Assembly (NCBI RefSeq): GCF_006335115.1
Contig: NZ_VDMJ01000024.1
Location: 182,852 to 246,851 of the forward strand
Direction of reading: 5' to 3'
Length of the DNA stretch: 64,000 bases
From: Streptomyces sp. NP160
GTDB lineage: Bacteria > Actinomycetota > Actinomycetes > Actinomycetales > Quadrisphaeraceae
Shown here: in pieces, positions 33,230 through 41,722 of the stretch
Numbering within the stretch: the first letter of the stretch is position 1
Layout of the letters: every line of letters begins with the position of its first letter
Notes under the pieces: model-generated
What the model was told of the DNA's origin: nothing
The model's database searches: none
Seen by the model: the letters and a program-made list of their open reading frames with translations, nothing else
Position numbers and translations under genes: made by a program

Positions 33230-33808
33230 TCAGGTGCGCAGCACGACGTCGGCGCGCTCCCGGGTGCCCTCGGCGGCGAACAGCACCCGCTCCTGCGCCG
33301 CCCACCGCTCCCAGTGCGGCCGGTACGCCTCACCGTCGCGCTCGATGCCGCGCCGCATGCGCACGTCGTCGTCGGCCTCCACCCACACCAGCGCGGTCAG
33401 GTGCGGGGCGCACGGACGCGAGCCGCACCCCACCCCCTCGACGACGACGATGTCGGCCGCGGGCACCGGAACCCGCTCCGCCCAGCGGTGCGCCACCCAG
33501 TCCCAGCGGTGGAACGCCGCCGGCGCGCCGGCGGTGAGGGGCTCGAGCACCTGCGCGGTGACCAGGCCGACCGCCTCTGCGAGCCCGTCCCAGCCGGGGT
33601 AGAGGTCGTCCATGTGGACCTTGGTGGCGCTCACCCCGCGGGCGCGGAGCGCCGCGGCGACGGCGGCAGCGAGCGTCGTCTTGCCGGAGCCGCTGGGCCC
33701 GTCGAGGGCGAGCACGCGCACCCCGCTCCGCCCGGCCTCGCGGTCGAGCACGAGGTCGGCAGCGGCCTCGGCTGCACCCGCGGTGTCGGCGCTGTTCGGC
33801 TCGGGCAC
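33230..33808 (-). CDS. Uridine kinase-like P-loop kinase
   Basis: A 192-residue P-loop protein. Walker A GPSGSGKTTL, a Lys-containing KVHMDDLYPGWDGL (the DDFY-like substrate motif of uridine/panthothenate kinase-type enzymes) and VVVEGVGCGSR (Walker B-like) are visible, with RMRRGIERDG as a lid. It may phosphorylate a nucleoside or another small alcohol; it is not a canonical Udk. GTG at 33808, leaderless. It reads away from hisF, with a long palindrome between them. Confidence 0.82.
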   Translation of the reverse strand: MPEPNSADTAGAAEAAADLVLDREAGRSGVRVLALDGPSGSGKTTLAAAVAAALRARGVSATKVHMDDLYPGWDGLAEAVGLVTAQVLEPLTAGAPAAFHRWDWVAHRWAERVPVPAADIVVVEGVGCGSRPCAPHLTALVWVEADDDVRMRRGIERDGEAYRPHWERWAAQERVLFAAEGTRERADVVLRT

Positions 33809-33814
33809 CCCGCC

Positions 33815-33820
33815 ACGCTA
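33815..33820 (-). promoter_or_regulatory. Leaderless -10 (TAGCGT) of the P-loop kinase
   Basis: On the minus strand TAGCGT, six bases, then GTG at 33808. Confidence 0.6.
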
Positions 33821-33830
33821 GCCACCCCAC

Positions 33831-33900
33831 CCCGCCGTGATCATGGACGTCCGCCACCCTCCGGGCCGTCCGGGTGGCGGGCGCCCATGATCACGGCGGG
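33831..33900. repeat. 29-base-arm palindrome between divergent genes
   Basis: Arms 33831-33859 and 33872-33900 pair perfectly except for a four-base internal loop; the outer 16 bases are CCCGCCGTGATCATGG. Unlike the other palindromes it lies between two divergent genes, upstream of both promoters, so a terminator role is unlikely. It could bind a protein or be a repetitive extragenic element. Confidence 0.7.
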
Positions 33901-33931
33901 TGGTTGGCGGAGGCGGGGCGAGCGGGCCGCC

Positions 33932-33937
33932 TAGGCT
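33932..33937 (+). promoter_or_regulatory. Leaderless -10 (TAGGCT) of hisF
   Basis: TAGGCT, eight bases, then GTG at 33946; identical to the hisE arrangement. Confidence 0.65.
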
Positions 33938-33945
33938 GGGCCGAC

Positions 33946-34728
33946 GTGAGCCTGGCCGTGCGCGTGATCCCCTGCCTCGACGTCGACGCGGGCCGCGTGG
34001 TCAAGGGCGTCAACTTCCGCGAGCTGCGCGACGCGGGGGACCCCGTGGAGCTGGCCGCCCGCTACGACGCGCAGGGCGCCGACGAGCTGGTCTTCCTCGA
34101 CGTCACCGCCTCCTCCGGCGACCGCGAGACCACCTACGACGTGGTCCGCCGCACCGCTGAGCAGGTCTTCATCCCGCTGACCGTGGGCGGCGGGGTGCGC
34201 ACCCCGGACGACGTCGACCGGCTGCTGCGCGCCGGCGCCGACAAGGTCGGCGTCAACACCGCCGCCATCGCCCGGCCGGAGCTGGTCCGCGAGATCGCGC
34301 AGCGGTTCGGCAACCAGGTGCTCGTGGTCTCCCTCGACGCCAGACGCGTTCCTCCGGGCTCGGCGCCCGCTGCGTCGACAGCGTCCGGGTACGAGGTCAC
34401 CACGCACGGCGGGCGCCGCGGCACCGGCATCGACGCCGTCGAGTGGGCCGAGCGCGTCGCGGAGCTCGGCGCGGGCGAGCTGCTGCTGAACTCCATGGAC
34501 GCCGACGGCACCAAGGCCGGCTTCGACCTGGAGATGCTGTCCGCGGTGCGCGCCCGGGTGGGTGTGCCGGTCATCGCCAGCGGCGGCGCGGGCGCGGTGG
34601 AGCACTTCGCCCCCGCGGTGGCGGCCGGGGCCGACGCCGTGCTGGCCGCGAGCGTCTTCCACTTCGGGCAGATGACCGTCGGCGACGTCAAGGCCTCGCT
34701 GGCCGCCGCCGGCCACCCCGTCCGCTGA
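33946..34728 (+). CDS. hisF: Imidazole glycerol phosphate synthase, cyclase subunit
   Basis: A 260-residue TIM barrel that uses ammonia from HisH to form imidazole glycerol phosphate and AICAR. Both catalytic Asp contexts are visible: [17 protein letters not shown] and VVSLDARRV, together with the phosphate-binding [11 protein letters not shown] and [12 protein letters not shown] short insertion ([13 protein letters not shown]) follows the second Asp strand, as in other actinobacteria. GTG at 33946. hisH and hisA are not in the window, and hisI is 14 kb away. Confidence 0.95.
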   Translation: MSLAVRVIPCLDVDAGRVVKGVNFRELRDAGDPVELAARYDAQGADELVFLDVTASSGDRETTYDVVRRTAEQVFIPLTVGGGVRTPDDVDRLLRAGADKVGVNTAAIARPELVREIAQRFGNQVLVVSLDARRVPPGSAPAASTASGYEVTTHGGRRGTGIDAVEWAERVAELGAGELLLNSMDADGTKAGFDLEMLSAVRARVGVPVIASGGAGAVEHFAPAVAAGADAVLAASVFHFGQMTVGDVKASLAAAGHPVR

Positions 34729-34795
34729 CGCCTCCGGAGCCCGGCCTGGGACCACGGGCTGCCCGCGGACCCGCCGCTCGCCCGCACCTGGCCCT

Positions 34796-34827
34796 CGCTC
34801 CCCGGCCGTGATCGCGGCCGGGGAGCG
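34796..34827. terminator. Bidirectional terminator hairpin after hisF
   Basis: CGCTCCCCGGCC (34796-34807) pairs perfectly with GGCCGGGGAGCG (34816-34827) around an eight-base loop. It separates the converging hisF and TIGR03085 genes. Confidence 0.7.
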
Positions 34828-34829
34828 GG

Positions 34830-35516
34830 TCACATCTGCTGGACCACGCCGGAGAAGGCCGCCACCGCGTCGTCGGGGCCGCTGACCTCCACCTGCGCCG
34901 CACCGCGACGGCCGGTGGCGTGCAGCACCAGCTCCTCCACCTCGCCGGCCACCACCACCTGGCGCTCGCGCCTCACCGCCACGAGCTGCGGACCCGCGGG
35001 CACCACGAGCACCACGCCCACCGGCGAGCGGCGGTAGACCAGCCGCGCCAGCCCCCGCAGGCCGCGCCACAGGGCCTCGCGCTGGCCGGGGCGCAGCTCC
35101 TCGGCGCTGGCCGGGTCGGCAGGGTCCCAGTCCGGCGCGGCGCGGCGCACGTCCTGCCCGTGCACGTAGAACTCCAGGCCGTTGGCCAGGGCCTCGACCG
35201 GCGGCAGCGCCTGCGGCGTCCAGCGCGGCGGCCCCGACCGGAACCGCTCGACCAGCTCGGGGAACGGCAGCGCCCGCAGCCGTCCCTCGACGGCGTCGGC
35301 GTGGGAGGCGGCGCGGGCCAGGGCCGGCACCCGGTCCGCGGCACGGTCGCCGAGCCGCTCGCCGAGCTGCCGCGCCACGAAGGCGTCGGGCCGGCCGTCG
35401 CGGACGACGAGGTGGACGGCGAGCTCTCGCGCGTCCCACCCCTCGCACAGCGTCGGGGCGTCGGGGCCGGCCTGGAGCAGCAGGTCGGCGAGGTGCGCGC
35501 GGTCAGGCCCGGTCAC
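34830..35516 (-). CDS. TIGR03085 family protein (DinB/maleylpyruvate isomerase-like)
   Basis: A 228-residue protein. The N-terminal four-helix bundle is typical of the DinB/MDMPI superfamily: HLADLLLQAGPDAPTLCEGW, LAVHLVVRDGRPD (metal-binding His) and a downstream helix with FYVHGQDVRRA (second His). Members are thiol- or metal-dependent and mostly uncharacterised; mycothiol dependence is known for relatives. GTG at 35516 is chosen because the bundle starts there. It is monocistronic and divergent from the ABC exporter pair. Confidence 0.82.
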   Translation of the reverse strand: MTGPDRAHLADLLLQAGPDAPTLCEGWDARELAVHLVVRDGRPDAFVARQLGERLGDRAADRVPALARAASHADAVEGRLRALPFPELVERFRSGPPRWTPQALPPVEALANGLEFYVHGQDVRRAAPDWDPADPASAEELRPGQREALWRGLRGLARLVYRRSPVGVVLVVPAGPQLVAVRRERQVVVAGEVEELVLHATGRRGAAQVEVSGPDDAVAAFSGVVQQM

Positions 35517-35613
35517 CGGAGCATCGTCGCGCGCCCGGTGCCGCACGGCACTGCGGGGCTCCCTGCGGGCGGCTGTCGGCGGCTCGTGTTTCGATACACC
35601 GAGTGAGCCGCCC

Positions 35614-37569
35614 GTGAGTCCCACCGCCAGTCCAGCTCAACGTCCCCGCGGCACGTTCCTGCCCGGCCTGGCCGTCCTCGCCCGCGGTGCCCGCGAGGAG
35701 CCGCGCCCCTTCGCGTGGGCGGTCTTCGGCAGCGTCGTCTACGGCGTCGGCACCGCCGGCAGCGGCTGGATGGTCGGCCGCGTCACCGAGGGCGTCGTCG
35801 TGCCCGCCCTGACCCCCGGCTCGTCGGCGTCCGTCACCACCGGCGACGTCTGGCTCGCCGGCGCCACCCTGCTGGCCATCACCGCGGTCACCGTGGTCGG
35901 CGTGCTCCTGAGGCGCATCTTCGCCGGCGCCACCATGTACGGCCTGCAGGCGCGCTACCGCCGCCTGCTCGCCCGCCGCTACCTCGACCTGCCGCTGAGC
36001 TGGCACCACTCCCACCCCGCCGGGCGCCTGCTGGCCACGGCCGCCTCCGACGTCGAGGCCACCTGGCAGGCCATGGCCGTGCTGCCGTTCGCGCTCGGCG
36101 TGGTCGTCCTCATCGGGGTGGCGGGCGCGGCGATGGTCGCGGCGGACCCGGTGCTCGGCGGCATCGGGCTCGTGGTGGTGCCGGCGCTCGTGGTGGCCAA
36201 CGCCGCGTACTCGCGGGCGATGTCGCCCAAGGTGCGCCGGGTGCAGCGCCTGCGGGGGGAGGTCTCCGCCGTGGCGCACGAGAGCTTCGAGGGCGCCTTG
36301 GTGGTCAAGACCCTCGGCCTCGCCGACGGCGAGGTCGACCGCTTCGCCCGCGAGGCCGGGCGCCTGCGCGACGCGAACGTGGCGGCGGGCCGCACCCGCG
36401 GCGCCTTCGACCCCGTCATCGAGGCGCTCCCGCAGCTGGGCACGCTGCTGGTGCTGGCCGTCGGGGCGGTCCGGGCGTCGAACGGCTCGGCGGACGTCGG
36501 CGACATCGTGCAGGTCGCGTACATGCTCAGCCTCCTCGCCTTCCCCGTGCGCGCCATCGGCTGGACCCTCGCCGAGCTGCCCCGCACCGTCGCCGGGGAC
36601 GCCCGCCTGCAGGCGGTCCTGCGCGAGAGCGCCACCACCGCGTGGGGCGGGCTGCGTCCCGACCGCACCGCCGCGCCCGCTGCGCCGGCCACGCGCGACC
36701 TCCAGCACCACCACCCCGTGCCGGTCCCCGACCCGACCGACGCCGACGACGACGACCCCGACGACGACGCGCGCCGCGGCACGCCCGCCGGCGCGTCCGC
36801 CGCCCGTGCCCCTCGGGCACCTCGAGCACCCCGTCCCGTGCTGTCGGGCGTCGACCTCGACCTGACCGCCGGGACCACCACCGCGCTGGTCGGTGGCACC
36901 GGCTCGGGCAAGTCGACGCTGGCGGGGCTGCTCGTGCGCCTGGTCGACCCCACGTCCGGGCAGGTGCTGCTGGACGGCGTGGACGTGCGCGAGCTCGCCG
37001 AGGGAGAGCTGGCGGGGGTCGCGGCGCTCGTGCCGCAGTCGACGTTCGTCTTCGACGACACGGTCCGCGGCAACGTCGCGCTCGGCCTGGACGTCTCCGA
37101 CGACGACGTGTGGGCCGCGCTGCGCCTGGCCCGCGCCGACGGCTTCGTCGCCGCCCTGCCCGACGGCCTCGACACCCGCGTGGGCGAGCGCGGCGCGTCG
37201 CTGTCCGGCGGGCAGCGCCAGCGGCTCGCCCTCGCGCGGGCGCTGGTGCGGCGTCCGCGGCTGCTCGTCCTCGACGACGCCACCTCCGCGCTCGACCCCG
37301 CCGTCGAGCGCGCCGTGCTCGACGGGCTGGGCGCCTCCTTCGACGGCGAGCAGGGCACCACCGTGGTGGTGGTCGCGTCCCGCCCGGCGACCATCGCGCT
37401 GGCCGACGAGGTGGTGCACCTCGAGCGGGGCCGGGTCGTGGACCGGGGCACCGCCGCCGAGCTGCTCGAGCGCGACGAGGGGTACCGCGAGCTGGTCTCC
37501 GCCTACGCCCGCGCCGCGCGCGAGCGCGCCGCCGCCACCAGCACGAGCGGTGAGGGGGGAGCCGCGTGA
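35614..37569 (+). CDS. ABC exporter subunit 1 (degenerate ATPase site)
   Basis: A 651-residue fused permease-ATPase. About six hydrophobic segments in residues ~20-330, an acidic/Ala-rich insertion (residues ~365-410), then the ATPase: Walker A GGTGSGKS (427-434), signature LSGGQ (530-534) and Walker B LLVLDDA (550-556), where Asp555 replaces the catalytic Glu. Its stop overlaps the GTG of subunit 2, so the two form a heterodimer. GTG at 35614 is 98 bases from the divergent TIGR03085 start. The substrate is unknown; the type includes lipid and drug exporters. Confidence 0.9.
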   Translation: MSPTASPAQRPRGTFLPGLAVLARGAREEPRPFAWAVFGSVVYGVGTAGSGWMVGRVTEGVVVPALTPGSSASVTTGDVWLAGATLLAITAVTVVGVLLRRIFAGATMYGLQARYRRLLARRYLDLPLSWHHSHPAGRLLATAASDVEATWQAMAVLPFALGVVVLIGVAGAAMVAADPVLGGIGLVVVPALVVANAAYSRAMSPKVRRVQRLRGEVSAVAHESFEGALVVKTLGLADGEVDRFAREAGRLRDANVAAGRTRGAFDPVIEALPQLGTLLVLAVGAVRASNGSADVGDIVQVAYMLSLLAFPVRAIGWTLAELPRTVAGDARLQAVLRESATTAWGGLRPDRTAAPAAPATRDLQHHHPVPVPDPTDADDDDPDDDARRGTPAGASAARAPRAPRAPRPVLSGVDLDLTAGTTTALVGGTGSGKSTLAGLLVRLVDPTSGQVLLDGVDVRELAEGELAGVAALVPQSTFVFDDTVRGNVALGLDVSDDDVWAALRLARADGFVAALPDGLDTRVGERGASLSGGQRQRLALARALVRRPRLLVLDDATSALDPAVERAVLDGLGASFDGEQGTTVVVVASRPATIALADEVVHLERGRVVDRGTAAELLERDEGYRELVSAYARAARERAAATSTSGEGGAA

Positions 37570-39365
37570 GCACCGCCACGGCCCCCGCCGCAGCGGCGCC
37601 ACCCGCCCCGGCGAAGCCCCGGGGCGTGGTCGCGCGCGCCCGCGAGCTGGCGCCGGAGGTCGCCCAGGGCCTGGGGCTGACCCTGGTCTTCGCCAGCATC
37701 ACCACGCTGGGCCGGATCGTCGTGCCCGTCGCGGTGCAGCAGACCATCGACTCCGGCGTCCGGGCGCCCGGAGGCGTCGACGCCGAGCGCGTGGCGCTCA
37801 TCACCGCGGCGGCCGCCGTCGTCGTCCTGCTGACGATGGGCACGTCGTGGCTGGTGAACTACCGGCTCTTCCGCGCCACCGAGGCGGGCCTCGCCAGCCT
37901 GCGGACGCGGGCGTTCGCGCACGTGCACCGGCTGGCGGTGCTCACGCAGAGCGGTGAGCGGCGGGGTTCGCTCGTCAGCCGCGTCACCTCCGACGTCGAC
38001 ACGATCTCCACGTTCCTGCAGACCGGCATGGTGGTGCTGGTGCTCGCCGTCGGGCAGCTCCTGCTCGCCACGGTGCTGATGTTCGTCTACTCCTGGCAGC
38101 TGGCGCTGCTGGTGCTGGCCTGCTTCGTGCCGGTGCTGGTGTTCCGCGGGCGCCTGCAGCGGCCTGTGACCCGCGCCTACCAGCAGGTGCGGCTGAGGAT
38201 GGGCGAGCTCCTCGGGTCGGTGTCGGAGACCGTGGTCGGCGCTGACGTCATCCGCGCGCACGCCGCCTCCGAGCGCAGCTGGCGCGCGGTCGACGCCGCC
38301 GTCGAGGCGCACCGCAAGCAGGCGGTGCGCGCACAGGTCGCCACCGCGTCGACCTTCTCCGTCGGCGTCTTCGTCTCCGGGCTCGTGCTGGCGCTGGTGG
38401 TCGTCGCCGGGACCCTGCTGGGTGTCGACGGCGACATCACGCTCGGCCGGCTGCTCGCCTTCCTGTTCATCATCGGGCTCTTCGTCATGCCGGTGCAGGC
38501 CGCCACCGAGGTCCTCAACGAGCTGCAGAACGCCCTCGCCGGCTGGCACCGCGTGGTGGAGCTCATCGACACCCCCGTCGTGGTGCCCGACCCGTCGCCG
38601 TCCGAGGCGGCGGCGCTGCCGGCGGGCCCGGTCGAGGTCCGGCTGGAGGGGGTGGGGTACACCTACCCCGGCACCAGCCGGCGCGTGCTCACCGGCGTCG
38701 ACCTCGTGCTCCCCGCCGGCTCGCGCATCGCCGTGGTGGGCGAGACCGGCTCAGGCAAGACGACGCTGGCGCGCCTGGTCACGCGCCTGGTGGACCCCGA
38801 CGAGGGCCGCGTGCTGCTCTCCGGCGTCGACGCCCGCCGCGTGCCCGAGGCGTCGCTGCACCGACGGGTGGTCGCGGTGCCCCAGGAGGGGTTCCTGTTC
38901 GACACCACCGTCGGCGACAACATCCGGCTGGGCCGTCCCGGGGCCACGGACGACGACGCGACCGCCGCCCTGTCCGAGCTGGGGCTCGAGCGCTGGCTGG
39001 AGCAGCTGCCCGACGGCCTGGACACGCCCGTCGGGCAGCGCGGTGAGCGGCTCAGCGCGGGGGAGCGGCAGCTCGTCGCCCTGGCGCGGGCCCACCTGGC
39101 CGACCCGGACCTGCTCGTCCTCGACGAGGCGACCTCCTCGGTCGACCCGGCCACCGAGGTGCGGCTGCAGCGGGCGCTGGAGCACGTGCTCAGCGGGCGG
39201 ACGTCCGTGGCCATCGCCCACAGGCTGTCCACGGCGGAAGCCGCCGACGTCGTGGTGGTGGTCGACGCCGGGCGGGTGGTGGAGGTGGGGCCTGCGGCCG
39301 AGCTGGCGCACGCGGGCGGCCCGTACTCGCGGCTGCACGCCGCCTGGACCGCCCAGCACGTCTGA
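37566..39365 (+). CDS. ABC exporter subunit 2 (canonical Walker B)
   Basis: A 599-residue fused permease-ATPase. Six membrane segments in residues ~35-310, then Walker A GETGSGKT (392-399), signature LSAGE (496-500, changed from LSGGQ) and Walker B LLVLDEA (516-522) with Glu521 present. With subunit 1 this gives one competent site (Walker motifs here plus LSGGQ from subunit 1) and one degenerate site, the known asymmetric heterodimer design. The GTG overlaps the previous stop by four bases. A GC-rich palindrome follows the gene. Confidence 0.9.
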   Translation: MSTATAPAAAAPPAPAKPRGVVARARELAPEVAQGLGLTLVFASITTLGRIVVPVAVQQTIDSGVRAPGGVDAERVALITAAAAVVVLLTMGTSWLVNYRLFRATEAGLASLRTRAFAHVHRLAVLTQSGERRGSLVSRVTSDVDTISTFLQTGMVVLVLAVGQLLLATVLMFVYSWQLALLVLACFVPVLVFRGRLQRPVTRAYQQVRLRMGELLGSVSETVVGADVIRAHAASERSWRAVDAAVEAHRKQAVRAQVATASTFSVGVFVSGLVLALVVVAGTLLGVDGDITLGRLLAFLFIIGLFVMPVQAATEVLNELQNALAGWHRVVELIDTPVVVPDPSPSEAAALPAGPVEVRLEGVGYTYPGTSRRVLTGVDLVLPAGSRIAVVGETGSGKTTLARLVTRLVDPDEGRVLLSGVDARRVPEASLHRRVVAVPQEGFLFDTTVGDNIRLGRPGATDDDATAALSELGLERWLEQLPDGLDTPVGQRGERLSAGERQLVALARAHLADPDLLVLDEATSSVDPATEVRLQRALEHVLSGRTSVAIAHRLSTAEAADVVVVVDAGRVVEVGPAAELAHAGGPYSRLHAAWTAQHV

Positions 39366-39380
39366 CCCGCGCCTTCTTGT

Positions 39381-39457
39381 CGCACTTTCCGCGGGAAGTG
39401 CGCCTAGCAGGCCCCTCCTTCTCGCACTTGCCGCGGACAGTGCGAGATGGAGGGGCC
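39381..39457. terminator. Palindromes after the ABC exporter
   Basis: A 22-base near-palindrome (CGCACTT ... AAGTGCG, 39381-39402) is followed by a strong hairpin: GGCCCCTCC-n-TCTCGCAC (39410-39427) pairs with GTGCGAGA-n-GGAGGGGCC (39440-39457) around 12 bases. It separates the exporter from the converging aldo/keto reductase. Confidence 0.6.
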
Positions 39458-39475
39458 GTCGGGTGGAGCGTGCGG

Positions 39476-40486
39476 TCAGGCGGGGCGCTGGTAGGGCGCG
39501 CTGGCCGCGGTCAGCGCCGGGTCGGACGCGACGACGTCGCCCAGCAGCTCGTCGATCTTCGTCATCACCTCGGCGGGCAGGCGCACGCCCGAGGCCTTGA
39601 CGTTGTCCGTGACCTGCTCGGGCCGGGAGGCCCCGATGATCGCGGCGGCCACGTTGTCGTTCTGGAGCACCCAGGCCACCGCGAGGGCCGCCATCGACAG
39701 GCCGAGGTCGTTCGCGACCGGCTTGAGCTCCTGCACGGCGGCGAGCACGTCGTCGCGCATCCAGCGGGAGATCATCTGCTGCCCGCCCTTGGTGTCCGTG
39801 GCGCGGCTGCCCTCCGGCGGCTGCTGGCCCGGCAGGTACTTGCCGGTCAGCACGCCCTGGGCGACGGGGGAGAAGACGATCTGCGACAGCCCCAGCTCGC
39901 GGGAGGTCGGCACGACCTGCCCCTCGATCACCCGGTACAGCGCCGAGTACTGCGGCTGGTTGGACACCAGGCGGAAGCCCGCCTGGGTGGCGAGGGCCTG
40001 GCCGGCGCGGATCTGGTCGGCGGTCCACTCCGAGACGCCGATGTAGAGCGCCTTGCCCGCGGCGACCACGTCGGCGAAGGCCGAGATGGTCTCCTCCAGC
40101 GGCGTCTCGTGGTCGTACCGGTGCGCCTGGTAGAGGTCGACGTAGTCCATGCCGAGCCGCTCGAGGCTGTTGTCGATGCCCTCGAGGACGTGCTTGCGCG
40201 ACAGGCCGACGTCGTTCTTCCCCTTGGGGCCGACCGGCCAGTACACCTTGGTGAAGACCTCGAGCGACTCGCGCCGCTCGCCCTTGAGCGCCTCTCCGAG
40301 GACGACCTCGGCGGCGCCGTTGGCGTACACGTCGGCGGTGTCGAAGGTCGAGATGCCCGCGTCGAGCGCGGCGCGCACGCACTGCGTGGCGACGTCGTTC
40401 TCGACCTGCGAGCCGTGGGTCAGCCAGTTGCCGTAGGTGATCTCAGAGATCTTGAGACCGCTGCGTCCGAGCTTCCTGAACTCCAT
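39476..40486 (-). CDS. Aldo/keto reductase (K+ channel beta-like)
   Basis: A 336-residue NADPH-dependent oxidoreductase. The tetrad is visible in order: FDTADVY (Asp, Tyr), VFTKVYW (Lys) and YQAHRYD (His); the C-terminal IIGASRPEQVTDNV binds the cofactor phosphate. The KLGRSGLKISEITYGNW start matches the YghZ/Kvbeta subgroup. ATG at 40486, with a TTGGAT six bases upstream as a possible leaderless -10. It lies alone between the exporter and the NAD operon, both of which it converges on or follows; the substrate is unknown. Confidence 0.9.
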   Translation of the reverse strand: MEFRKLGRSGLKISEITYGNWLTHGSQVENDVATQCVRAALDAGISTFDTADVYANGAAEVVLGEALKGERRESLEVFTKVYWPVGPKGKNDVGLSRKHVLEGIDNSLERLGMDYVDLYQAHRYDHETPLEETISAFADVVAAGKALYIGVSEWTADQIRAGQALATQAGFRLVSNQPQYSALYRVIEGQVVPTSRELGLSQIVFSPVAQGVLTGKYLPGQQPPEGSRATDTKGGQQMISRWMRDDVLAAVQELKPVANDLGLSMAALAVAWVLQNDNVAAAIIGASRPEQVTDNVKASGVRLPAEVMTKIDELLGDVVASDPALTAASAPYQRPA

Positions 40487-40534
40487 GCCCCCATCCAACC
40501 CCGTGGGGTGTGACGGCGCTCACCCGGTCTGACG

Positions 40535-41722
40535 TCAGAGGCGAGCGCGGGCCAGCGCGGTCGGCAGCGCGGACAGGAGCGCGTCGACGTCGGCGTCGGT
40601 GGAGCTCCAGCCCAGCGTGGCGCGCACCGACGTGCGCGCGGCGCCGGCCGGCCCGCCGTCCAGACCCATGGCCACCAGCACGTGGGAGGCGTCGTCGCTG
40701 TCCGCCGAGCACGCCGACCCGGACGAGCACGCCACACCCGCCAGGTCGAGCTCGGCCAGCACCACCTCGCCCGAGAGCCCCGGCAGCACGAACGACGCGT
40801 GGCCCGGCAGCCGCCCGGGGCCGGGAGCGGCGCCGGTGAGCTGCACGGAGACGCCCGCCTCCTCCCCGGCGGCCAGCACCCCGGCCACGAGCCGGCCGCG
40901 CAGCGCCTCCAGCCGCACCACCTCGTGCGGGCGACGCGCCGCCGCGGCGGACAGCGCCGTCGCGAGCCCCACGGCGGACGCCACGTCCACGGTCCCCGAC
41001 CGCCGGCCCCGCTCCTGCCCGCCGCCGAGCGCCACCGGCTCCAGCGGCGTCCCCGACCGCACCGCCAGCAGCCCCGAGCCGCGCAGCCCGCCCAGCTTGT
41101 GCGCTGAGACGCTCACCGCCGCGACCCCGCCCGCCGCGGACCCCAGTGACCAGAGCGCGCGCAGGTCGAGCACGCCGGCGCTCTGGACGGCGTCGACGTG
41201 CAGCGCCACCCCGCGCCGCGCGCACAGCTGCGAGACCTCGGCCAGCGGCTGCACCGTGCCGACCTCGTTGTTCGCGTGCATGACGGACACCAGGGCGGTG
41301 CGCTCGGTGACGACCGCTGCCAGGGCCGCCACGTCCACGCGGCCCTCGCCGTCGACCCCGACGACGTCGACGCGCCACCCGCGCCGTTCCAGCTCGCGCG
41401 CCGGTTCCAGCACCGCGGAGTGCTCGACGGCGGTGGTCACCAGGTGCCGATCGCGCCCGCGCGCGGCCACCACCGCCGGGGCGATCCCCAGCACGGCCAG
41501 ACCGTCGGACTCCGTCCCGCCGGAGGTGAAGACGACCTCCCCGGGCCGGCACCCGATCGCCGCCGCGGCGGTGGCCCGGGCCCGCTCCAGCCCCTCGCGG
41601 GCCTGCTGCCCCGGCGTGTGCACGGACGCCGGGTTGGCCGTGACCTGCACGAGGTAGGGCCAGACGGCCTCCAGCACCTCCCGCGTCGGCGGGGAGGTGG
41701 CGGCGTGGTCGAGGTAGTGCAT
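40535..41722 (-). CDS. Cysteine desulfurase of the NAD operon
   Basis: A 395-residue PLP enzyme of the NifS/IscS class. MHYLDHAATSPPTREVLEAV at the start, VFTSGGTESDGLAVLG, the PLP aldimine Lys in VSVSAHKLGGLRGSG and the persulfide Cys in CSSGSACSADSDD are all present. Its ATG overlaps the nadC stop (TGATG), making it the last gene of nadA-nadB-nadC-nifS. By context it most likely supplies sulfur for the 4Fe-4S cluster of NadA. That role is known for NifS-like proteins in other NAD operons and is an inference here. Confidence 0.93.
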   Translation of the reverse strand: MHYLDHAATSPPTREVLEAVWPYLVQVTANPASVHTPGQQAREGLERARATAAAAIGCRPGEVVFTSGGTESDGLAVLGIAPAVVAARGRDRHLVTTAVEHSAVLEPARELERRGWRVDVVGVDGEGRVDVAALAAVVTERTALVSVMHANNEVGTVQPLAEVSQLCARRGVALHVDAVQSAGVLDLRALWSLGSAAGGVAAVSVSAHKLGGLRGSGLLAVRSGTPLEPVALGGGQERGRRSGTVDVASAVGLATALSAAAARRPHEVVRLEALRGRLVAGVLAAGEEAGVSVQLTGAAPGPGRLPGHASFVLPGLSGEVVLAELDLAGVACSSGSACSADSDDASHVLVAMGLDGGPAGAARTSVRATLGWSSTDADVDALLSALPTALARARL

